5,749 nt of DNA from Candidatus Heimdallarchaeota archaeon (GTDB lineage: Archaea > Asgardarchaeota > Heimdallarchaeia > Heimdallarchaeales > Kariarchaeaceae), in assembly GCA_029882335.1 (NCBI GenBank), contig JAOUKW010000270.1:1-5749 (forward strand). The letters run 5' to 3'. The notes beneath the pieces are model-generated. The model did not search any database, had not been told where the DNA came from, and saw only the letters and a program-made list of their open reading frames with translations. The position numbers and the translations under genes are program-made. Below are positions 1 to 4,646 of the stretch, in pieces (position 1 is the stretch's first letter; every line of letters starts with the position of its first letter).

Positions 1-368
1 ACACCTTTGAGTGCTGCATATATTCTACCTCCATATGAGTTGGTTTGAAGACCTAGGTCTAAAATTGCATTCTCTATTCCAGCTCCCTTAGCTTTCTTTC
101 CAGCTAAATAACCTGTTAGATATGCAGCAGGAATATTTCCTCCTGTTAGATTCCAGCCAAAATTCTTGAGCTGCATGGAGTCAGATGATGTTTTCACAAT
201 ATCTCCATTTGGCAAAGCATCAATGAATTGAACTCTCATATTCTTTGTTGATCGTCTGATGACTAATCTTATCATCCCTGATTTCAACAATTCTCGTCTT
301 TGATAATAAGAAGTCTTACCTTCTGCTCTTCGTTTTAGGGGAACTCTGTATCGTGGTCCTTTTGCCAT
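1..368 (-). CDS. rpl18: Large-subunit ribosomal protein uL18 (L18), 3' end cut off by the window
   Basis: uL18 binds 5S rRNA and helps dock the 5S RNP in the central protuberance of the large ribosomal subunit. 122 codons are visible from the ATG at 368; the C-terminal part lies beyond position 1. The N-terminus reads MAKGPRYRVPLKRRAEGKT, the typical archaeal/eukaryotic L18 opening with its basic 5S-binding segment. Further family motifs follow: RLVIRRSTKN (about residues 34-43), the FGWN segment, IPAAYLTGYLAGKKA (around residues 83-97) and ILDLGL. It is the third gene of the L32e-L19e-L18 operon. Its ATG (366-368) shares one base with the L19e stop codon in a TAATG junction, which suggests translational coupling. 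A possible Shine-Dalgarno GGAG lies at 380-383 inside L19e. Identification is firm from motif content and gene order. Confidence 0.96.
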   Translation of the reverse strand, partial: MAKGPRYRVPLKRRAEGKTSYYQRRELLKSGMIRLVIRRSTKNMRVQFIDALPNGDIVKTSSDSMQLKNFGWNLTGGNIPAAYLTGYLAGKKAKGAGIENAILDLGLQTNSYGGRIYAALKG

Positions 369-841
369 TATTTCTTCAACTCCGGTAGCCTTTTCAATGC
401 CAAATTATGCTCTCTGATATAATTTGAGAGATAACGAACAGATCTGAATAAGTTTCCCTTTGCCTGCAAGTATAATTTTCTATATGTTGCAGGACTAATA
501 TATCCATCATCTCGTAAAGACTTGAGATAGAGTCTTTGTGAGCGGATTTTATTTATCCATTTTCTCTTCATATTGGAACGAGCATTTGCAGTTCCTTTTC
601 TACTTCCAGGTCCTTTTCTTTGACCTCTTGCTCTCTTAAATTTTTGTGCTCTTGCACGAACCCTACTGGTACCAACGACTTTTCTAGATTTAATAAAACC
701 ATCGTGGATCAGCTTGTTTACATCTTCACGGGTGACAGCAAGTGTTACCTTATGAGTTTCTTCTGGATCTACCCAAATCCCATTTACACCCTTTTTAAGA
801 AGAGAAGCAGCCATTTTTCTCTGTGCACGTAAATCAGTCAT
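368..841 (-). CDS. rpl19e: Large-subunit ribosomal protein L19e (eL19)
   Basis: eL19 is a large-subunit ribosomal protein of archaea and eukaryotes, absent from bacteria; it binds 23S rRNA with a long basic helical extension. The 157 residues match the usual archaeal length (about 150). Visible family signatures are WVDPEE (23-28), TREDVNKLI (37-45), the SRVRAR run (59-64), the very basic stretch KRARGQRKGPGSRKGTANAR (about 69-88), and near the C-terminus YRKLYLQAKGNLFRSVRYL. The start ATG (839-841) overlaps the L32e stop codon by one base (TAATG). A good Shine-Dalgarno GGAGG occupies 852-856, ten bases ahead of the ATG, and is formed by the Glu codons of the acidic L32e tail. The stop overlaps the uL18 start in the same way. 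No anomalies were seen. Confidence 0.97.
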   Translation of the reverse strand: MTDLRAQRKMAASLLKKGVNGIWVDPEETHKVTLAVTREDVNKLIHDGFIKSRKVVGTSRVRARAQKFKRARGQRKGPGSRKGTANARSNMKRKWINKIRSQRLYLKSLRDDGYISPATYRKLYLQAKGNLFRSVRYLSNYIREHNLALKRLPELKK

Positions 842-1329
842 TATGCATCTTCCTCCTCATCTAGAAGATCAAATTCTTCATCTCCCTCATCATCATCAAT
901 AAGGGTGAGTTCACCTTCACCTTCTTCCTCAAAATCAATTCTTCTAATTTGTGGATTAATAATGTGAATTTCTAGATCCTCTGCTTTTTGGATAATTAAA
1001 GATCTTTTTCTAGATCCAACACTAGATCCAATCTGAGCAATTTGTATTTCTGCGTCGATTTTTTCTAAATCTGATTCATTAAATATACGAACCACTTCCT
1101 TACCAGAGGGATGCAATCCACGTACTGCTTTTGGATTTCTATAACCAGTTCCAGGGGATTTTCTCTTTCCTTTTAATTTGTGTCTCATTTTAGAGTCAAT
1201 GCCCTTTGGTTTGCGCCAAGAAGTTTGAATTCTCTTCAATCTAAAATAATTTTCTCTCTTGAATTTCGGCCTTTTCTTATTTATTTTCTGCCTTAAATTC
1301 AATAAACGATTCTTTTCACTTTCATTCAT
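841..1329 (-). CDS. rpl32e: Large-subunit ribosomal protein L32e (eL32) with an acidic C-terminal extension
   Basis: eL32 is an archaeal/eukaryotic large-subunit protein bound to 23S rRNA. Hallmarks are visible in order: RPKFKRENYFRLKRI (20-34), WRKPKGIDSKMR (38-49), GYRNPKAVRGLHPSG (62-76), VGSRKR (104-109), and the end of the fold near HIINPQIRR (122-130). After this canonical core comes a 31-residue tail (132-162) in which 19 residues are Asp or Glu. This is unusual for a basic rRNA-binding protein and is reported as a finding. The ATG at 1329 is preceded by only a weak GGGG (1338-1341) as possible ribosome binding site. The gene is first in its operon here: in most archaea L6 (uL6) lies directly upstream, but here the upstream side is about 240 bases of non-coding DNA followed by a divergent gene. 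The stop overlaps the L19e start. Confidence 0.96.
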   Translation of the reverse strand: MNESEKNRLLNLRQKINKKRPKFKRENYFRLKRIQTSWRKPKGIDSKMRHKLKGKRKSPGTGYRNPKAVRGLHPSGKEVVRIFNESDLEKIDAEIQIAQIGSSVGSRKRSLIIQKAEDLEIHIINPQIRRIDFEEEGEGELTLIDDDEGDEEFDLLDEEEDA

Positions 1330-1348
1330 AAGGAAAACCCCTTGAATT

Positions 1349-1392
1349 AAAGTTGTTTGTCAAGGATCAATCGTCCTTCCTGAAACAACTTT
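1349..1392 (-). promoter_or_regulatory. Candidate hairpin in the L32e operon leader
   Basis: The 10-base arm AAAGTTGTTT (1349-1358) is perfectly complementary to AAACAACTTT (1383-1392). A single bulged T would extend the stem by two A-T pairs. Inside it a second stem AAGGA (1362-1366) pairs with TCCTT (1374-1378) around a seven-base loop. The structure lies 20 bases upstream of the L32e start codon, downstream of the best minus-strand TATA candidate, so it would be in the 5' untranslated leader. A role as a binding site for a ribosomal protein (autogenous control) or for a dimeric regulator is an inference. It could also act as a terminator-like barrier for readthrough. Confidence 0.45.
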
Positions 1393-1399
1393 TAACAGT

Positions 1400-1419
1400 G
1401 AACTATACTACGATAGTTC
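1400..1419. promoter_or_regulatory. Inverted repeat, possible operator at the L32e promoter
   Basis: GAACTAT (1400-1406) and ATAGTTC (1413-1419) form a perfect 7-bp inverted repeat with a 6-bp spacer. It lies between the minus-strand TATA candidate at 1423-1431 and the transcription start near 1402 predicted from it. This is a common place for an archaeal repressor site. The size and spacing fit a dimeric helix-turn-helix protein; no regulator can be named. Confidence 0.35.
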
Positions 1420-1422
1420 CAC

Positions 1423-1431
1423 TCTATAATT
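1423..1431 (-). promoter_or_regulatory. Candidate TATA box for the L32e-L19e-L18 operon
   Basis: Read on the minus strand the element is AATTATAGA. A start about 25 bases downstream would fall near 1402 and give a leader of roughly 70 bases containing the hairpin at 1349-1392. A second candidate, TTTTTAATAA on the minus strand (about 1450-1459), would start near 1429. Sequence alone does not decide between them in this AT-rich stretch. Confidence 0.35.
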
Positions 1432-1540
1432 GAAGTTCTACTAGATCCTTATTAAAAACTAGGATACTTTACACAGCAAAGAATAAATTAATGATAATTA
1501 AATTGTAATTACACAAATTAACCTTAAATAACAGATGTAT

Positions 1541-1551
1541 TTATGTAAATA
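1541..1551 (+). promoter_or_regulatory. Candidate TATA box for the secreted-protein gene
   Basis: TTATGTAAATA is centred about 25 bases before the GTG at 1571, so the transcript could be leaderless or nearly so. TTAAATA at 1524-1530 is an alternative that would give a leader of about 18 bases. AT-rich background limits the confidence. Confidence 0.3.
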
Positions 1552-1570
1552 AGGGTACACCTTAGTTTTA

Positions 1571-2038
1571 GTGAAAACTATTGTATATTCATTATTGCTT
1601 CTACTTATACTCAACCCCAATGTTGTTCATGCTGAAATAATTGTGGAGGATTCAATTTCGTTACAAGGAAACACCATTCATCATATCTCATTTGTAATAA
1701 ATAGTAATATTTCACTATCTATTTCAGGTACTTCTAGCGCAGAAGTTAATTTAATTTTACTGCTAGATGAGAATTATAATCATTGGTTAAATCAAACAGA
1801 ATATGAAAGTAAAGTTGAAACGAAACTTCTTAGTGAGTTCAATCATGAAGTACAATTCTCAGAAGATTTTAATTCTACATTATATATTCTTTTTGTAAAC
1901 CTCTCTGATACTTCTGTAAGTCTTTCATATACTATTGAGGTTGTAGATAATGACTTTCAAGCACCAATACAAATATTTCCAATATTCTTTTCTCTCTTCT
2001 TTCCTTCCCTAGTTTTACGAAAGAAATCAACTAGGTGA
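1571..2038 (+). CDS. Small exported, membrane-anchored protein of unknown function
   Basis: No family is recognised. The 155-residue product has a clear signal peptide: Lys2, a hydrophobic core YSLLLLLIL (6-14) and a likely cleavage site after VHA (19-21). The mature part (about 22-128) alternates short hydrophobic and polar stretches, suggesting a beta-sandwich, and has no Cys. It carries four N-glycosylation sequons: N46-I-S, N74-Q-T, N101-S-T and N110-L-S. Near the C-terminus a hydrophobic segment (about 132-149, IFPIFFSLFFPSLVL) is followed by RKK, the pattern of a single C-terminal membrane anchor with the bulk of the protein outside. The GTG start is the only in-frame start after the stop codon at 1550-1552, and no ATG occurs inside, which supports it. 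It is transcribed away from the ribosomal operon, with no functional link apparent. Confidence 0.7.
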   Translation: MKTIVYSLLLLLILNPNVVHAEIIVEDSISLQGNTIHHISFVINSNISLSISGTSSAEVNLILLLDENYNHWLNQTEYESKVETKLLSEFNHEVQFSEDFNSTLYILFVNLSDTSVSLSYTIEVVDNDFQAPIQIFPIFFSLFFPSLVLRKKSTR

Positions 2039-2073
2039 ATACTTTCAGTCATCACTCAGCATTACTCTAGATG

Positions 2074-2082
2074 TTTTTTATA
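2074..2082 (+). promoter_or_regulatory. Candidate TATA box for the RadA-like gene
   Basis: TTTTTTATA is centred about 25 bases upstream of the ATG at 2103. That is the distance expected between TATA box and transcription start in archaea, so it favours a leaderless mRNA beginning at this ATG over the in-frame TTG at 2088. Confidence 0.4.
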
Positions 2083-2102
2083 GTTGATTGCATATACACC
2101 AT

Positions 2103-2879
2103 ATGATAGTTGACACATTTATGCCAGCAGCCTCACTTGCAAAAACCTTACCTTCACCTCTGAAAGTATCACACAATTTAAATCTTTTACTCGGTGGGGT
2201 TATCAATAATTTCGAAGCAGCCACTGTAAATTTAATAGAATTCGAAGATGTAGCATCCATACATCAGGAAATTCATGCACAATTGGTTGATGCAACATTA
2301 TCAGGATGGGGTATCAAGTTTATTGATATTGCTAATTGCTATAACCCCAATCAAATAGCAGAATATGCGTTTGAAAAGGGTATATCTGCACACCTTGTCC
2401 TTAAAAACATCAAATTAGCCCGTCCGTTTCAAATACATCATTCCATATCCATTATTAGACAATTACAACATGAAATACTAAAAACACCAAAAAAACAGCT
2501 AATTGTTGTAACAGACTTATCAGTACAATTTTTTGATCCTCAATTAGCTAATGAAGACCCTGAATTTCCCCTCCCACAATTGGAACAGTTTCGATACTGT
2601 TTAGGTATCCTACAGAAAATTGCAATTCAAGGCAATATGGTTTTGATAACCGATCGTCTTCATCGTCGTTATCGACTTAAAGAAGCAACCGGTCATGAGC
2701 GAATCCACGCAAATGCACTTGACTATTGTGCAAAAGTTCATCTCCGAATTGAAAAAACACATGATGGACGAAAGATCAGTCTTCGTGCACATCCCTATCT
2801 AGAACCAAAAACAATAAATCAACGGTTTCTAAACCGTAGTTCAACAAAACAAATGAAATTGGATGGATTTTTTTCCTGA
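2103..2879 (+). CDS. RecA/RadA-fold pseudo-ATPase with a C-terminal PCNA-interacting (PIP) motif
   Basis: The 258-residue product resembles the core of archaeal RadA/RadB. The LLLGGVI segment (28-34) matches the RadA LDELLGGGI region. KFIDIANCYNPNQIAEYA (72-89) matches the IDTEGTFRPERI segment, and VLKNIKLARPFQIHHSI (99-115) matches the DNIYVARAFNTDHQ segment. LIVVTD (133-138) sits where Walker B belongs. Where RadA has GEFGSGKTQ this protein has EFEDVASI (46-53), so the P-loop lysine and glycines are missing. The catalytic Glu position appears to be Ala77. ATP hydrolysis is therefore unlikely. The last residues contain QMKLDGFF (250-257), a perfect Q-x-x-h-x-x-F-F PIP box. Inference: a structural recombinase paralogue tethered to the sliding clamp, comparable in concept to bacterial ImuA. 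The ATG at 2103 is preferred over TTG 2088 from TATA spacing; ATG 2121 is possible. It is not RadA itself. Confidence 0.7.
   Translation: MIVDTFMPAASLAKTLPSPLKVSHNLNLLLGGVINNFEAATVNLIEFEDVASIHQEIHAQLVDATLSGWGIKFIDIANCYNPNQIAEYAFEKGISAHLVLKNIKLARPFQIHHSISIIRQLQHEILKTPKKQLIVVTDLSVQFFDPQLANEDPEFPLPQLEQFRYCLGILQKIAIQGNMVLITDRLHRRYRLKEATGHERIHANALDYCAKVHLRIEKTHDGRKISLRAHPYLEPKTINQRFLNRSSTKQMKLDGFFS
2850..2873 (+). other. PIP-box coding segment (C-terminal sliding-clamp motif)
   Basis: These eight codons encode Q-M-K-L-D-G-F-F, one residue before the end of the RadA-like protein. All key positions of the PCNA-interacting peptide consensus are present: Gln, an aliphatic residue at +3, and two aromatics at +6 and +7. 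It follows a Ser/Thr/Lys/Arg-rich, probably flexible linker and is placed at the extreme C-terminus, as in archaeal FEN1 and DNA polymerases. Confidence 0.7.
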
Positions 2880-3020
2880 TAACTATACGTAATTATTTGA
2901 AGAAATTTTCATGATAAAATGAAGATACCATAGTTCAACACTCTTAAAGTACTTTTAAAATTATTATATATTGAGGGTTAGTAATAGCATTTATAATTTG
3001 AACACCAGTTGAACGTTTTG

Positions 3021-3048
3021 TTGATAAATTGTTTCGAAATCTTATCAA
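3021..3048. promoter_or_regulatory. Compound dyad upstream of the AbrB-fusion gene
   Basis: TTGATAA (3021-3027) and TTATCAA (3042-3048) are a perfect 7-bp inverted repeat. Between them, almost on the same centre, lies the palindrome TTTCGAAA (3032-3039). The element is 13 bases upstream of a TATA-like TATAAAAA and about 87 bases before the start codon at 3135. It could bind a dimeric or tetrameric regulator, possibly the adjacent AbrB-domain protein itself; that link is inference. The rest of 2880-3134 is AT-rich and shows no open reading frame or recognised RNA. Confidence 0.4.
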
Positions 3049-3060
3049 GTAATACGTAGG

Positions 3061-3094
3061 TATAAAAACATCAAAAGCAATAATAATAAATATA
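3061..3094 (+). promoter_or_regulatory. Candidate promoter of the AbrB-fusion gene
   Basis: Two TATA-like elements are present: TATAAAAA starting at 3061, which would start transcription near 3089, and AAATATA at 3088-3094, which would start it near 3116. The second gives a leader of about 19 bases with a weak ribosome binding site GGTG (3123-3126). The choice between them cannot be made from sequence. Confidence 0.35.
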
Positions 3095-3134
3095 GTAAAT
3101 CTTTGACAATACTAGTAAACTTGGTGTACTAAAT

Positions 3135-4103
3135 ATGAAGGTGAGTAAGAAAGGACAAATAGTGGTTCCTGCAAAATATCGTGATCGATTGGGTATTGAA
3201 CCAGGGATGAAAGTTTCTTTCAGAATTAGAGGACAAGTACTGGTAGTTGAATTGGATACTGATATTGACAAAGATTTAGAATATTTAAGGGGTAAAAAAG
3301 GAAAGCTAGGTGAGGCAGATTTAGCAGAGGGAGGAATCCAGGAAATTATAATGGATTTATTAAGCCAACAATTTTACAGAGGAGATGATACTTTAACAGA
3401 TAGAGTAGGTCGTGAATCTGTAAAAATACGCGGCTCAGATGCCATTTTACAAGAAGTTGTCAGTATGTTGCATCATTCAGCTCGATACTGGATGAATGGA
3501 GACTATATTGAAACTTTACGAGAATTTGCAGATAATCTTGAATTAGATTTTCCTACTTTATTATCTAGATTAGTTCAAAAATTAAAAAATATGGAAGTTG
3601 GAGGACAGGATATGATCTCGTTAATGGGTGGAGAAGTTATATTTAGTATGGCAATAGGAGAGGCTATTACTCAATTTAGAGTTAGAGTGGGTGACCAAGT
3701 AACTGAGTTGATCTATAAAGAAGCACAAGAACTTGGATATGTCAAGAGACTTGGTGAAGAAACAGTTGAAGAGTTAGTCGCACGTAAATTGGCGGATCAT
3801 TACTCAATCTTAATGAATTTAAGAGTTCTTAGAGAATTAGCAAGAAGTTCTGTCCGTACCATTGGAAAACGAGATTTTGAGAAATACAACAATTCATTAA
3901 TTGAAAGTTTTGTATCTGAAAAAACACCAGAACATATCATAAAACGAAGAGAAAGAAGAATTAAAAGATTGAGAAGAAAAGGAATCGAGGTTGATGAAGA
4001 AGAATTTCTATATAATCCAACTGTAGATGATGATGATGATGAAGAGATGGATGGGGAAATATTTGAAAATGATTTACCAGATCTACCATCCTTTGATTAT
4101 TAA
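3135..4103 (+). CDS. AbrB/SpoVT-type DNA-binding domain fused to a long helical region and acidic tail
   Basis: Residues 1-45 are a swapped-hairpin AbrB/MazE-like domain: KVSKKGQIVVPAKYRDRLGI followed by EPGMKVSFRIRGQVLVVEL. Such domains dimerise and bind DNA. Residues 46-60 contain LRGKKGKL, a linker often seen after this domain. Instead of ending near 80 residues like antitoxin-type AbrB proteins, this one reaches 322. Residues about 63-265 look helical and contain no Cys; I recognise no family. Then come a basic run (270-282, KRRERRIKRLRRK) and an acidic tail (285-322) with five Asp in a row encoded by (GAT)5 at 4026-4040, ending DLPDLPSFDY. Likely a transcription or chromatin regulator whose C-terminal part binds a partner; this is inference. 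No toxin gene is adjacent. Its stop overlaps that of the convergent acetyltransferase gene. Confidence 0.75.
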   Translation: MKVSKKGQIVVPAKYRDRLGIEPGMKVSFRIRGQVLVVELDTDIDKDLEYLRGKKGKLGEADLAEGGIQEIIMDLLSQQFYRGDDTLTDRVGRESVKIRGSDAILQEVVSMLHHSARYWMNGDYIETLREFADNLELDFPTLLSRLVQKLKNMEVGGQDMISLMGGEVIFSMAIGEAITQFRVRVGDQVTELIYKEAQELGYVKRLGEETVEELVARKLADHYSILMNLRVLRELARSSVRTIGKRDFEKYNNSLIESFVSEKTPEHIIKRRERRIKRLRRKGIEVDEEEFLYNPTVDDDDDEEMDGEIFENDLPDLPSFDY

Positions 4104-4558
4104 ATATCCAATTTCATTAGAATAGCATTATCTAAATTATTGTAATAATGTTCAAGAATTTTAACTGAATAAAATCCAAATGATCGATACAATTTAACGG
4201 CATTCAAATTATTCTCATTTACCTCAAGGACAATATAACGGAGTTTTTGTCTTTTAGACTGCTCAATTAATGTCTGCAATAAGAGACTACCATAACCTTG
4301 ACCTTGATGTTCGGTTTTTACAGCTATTGTAAATATATGAACACTGTTTTCTTTATCAACCCCTGCGGCAATATGACCATCATTTTTACCATCACCATTA
4401 ATATCAATTACCCACCAAAACTCATTTCCATATTTTGAAAGCAAAAAATCAATTAATACTCTGGTCATTGGTTCCTCGAAACAAGCCAATTCAACTAAAA
4501 TAAAGTCTAAATAATCCCTTTTGTAAATAAATTTTTTGGGTAAACCTTGTTCCGACAT
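4100..4558 (-). CDS. GNAT-family N-acetyltransferase, RimI-like
   Basis: GNAT enzymes transfer acetyl from acetyl-CoA to an amine. Residues 73-152 carry the core: beta-4 VHIFTIAV, the acetyl-CoA pyrophosphate loop Q-x-x-G-x-G at 85-90 (QGQGYG), the helix LLLQTLIEQSKRQ, then YIVLEVNENN and NAVKLYRSFGF (119-129). The last motif and Tyr124 are typical of RimI/Naa10-type protein N-terminal acetyltransferases. The 152-residue length fits a single GNAT domain. The substrate is unknown: ribosomal or other protein N-termini are plausible, small amines cannot be excluded. An odd point is DINGDGKND at 52-60, resembling a Ca-binding DxNxDG loop. The ATG at 4558 follows an 88-base intergenic region shared with divergent pelota; a weak minus-strand TATA candidate lies near 4605-4615. 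The last four bases overlap the convergent AbrB-fusion gene. Confidence 0.85.
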   Translation of the reverse strand: MSEQGLPKKFIYKRDYLDFILVELACFEEPMTRVLIDFLLSKYGNEFWWVIDINGDGKNDGHIAAGVDKENSVHIFTIAVKTEHQGQGYGSLLLQTLIEQSKRQKLRYIVLEVNENNLNAVKLYRSFGFYSVKILEHYYNNLDNAILMKLDI

Positions 4559-4618
4559 TTATTCTACATTTCATTGAAAAAATTGATCTTTCTTTAATTT
4601 GTTGATATTTCAAAAACT

Positions 4619-4628
4619 TACTATAATT
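4619..4628 (+). promoter_or_regulatory. Candidate TATA box for pelota
   Basis: TACTATAATT is centred about 23 bases before the pelota ATG at 4647. No Shine-Dalgarno sequence lies ahead of the ATG (the preceding bases are GATGATAATTT), so a leaderless transcript is likely. Confidence 0.4.
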
Positions 4629-4646
4629 CAGATACGATGATAATTT

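Noticed and set aside
620..832. 70-codon plus-strand reading frame antisense to L19e
   Set aside because: It lies wholly inside the well-supported L19e gene on the opposite strand and its translation resembles no protein; it is a shadow frame.
2078..2260. Minus-strand frame of 60 codons over the start of the RadA-like gene
   Set aside because: It is antisense to a longer gene with recognisable motifs and has no promoter or motif of its own. The same applies to the short minus-strand frames at 2610-2792, 3071-3271 and 4628-4831.
2822..2837. Inverted repeat ACGGTTT-CT-AAACCGT near the end of the RadA-like gene
   Set aside because: It is inside coding sequence (residues around RFLNR), its two-base spacer is too short for a full hairpin, and there is no T-run after it, so it is not a credible terminator.
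2103..2879. Pseudogene of radA
   Set aside because: The frame is intact over 258 codons, the fold-specific segments are kept, and the C-terminal clamp motif is perfect. Loss is limited to ATPase residues, which argues for a functional non-catalytic protein.
2833..2940. Near-identical 14-mers ACCGTAGTTCAACA (2833-2846) and ACCATAGTTCAACA (2927-2940)
   Set aside because: There are only two copies, one inside a gene, with no further unit or target-site pattern. This is not enough for a repeat element or attachment site.
4026..4040. (GAT)5 as a microsatellite or CRISPR-like repeat
   Set aside because: It is a short in-frame codon run encoding five Asp in an acidic tail. There are no spacers or longer repeat units.
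3135..4558. Toxin-antitoxin pair of AbrB/MazE-like protein and GNAT toxin
   Set aside because: The genes are convergent rather than in one operon. The AbrB protein is far longer than an antitoxin, and the GNAT has RimI-like motifs rather than being a TacT-type partner encoded directly downstream of an RHH antitoxin.
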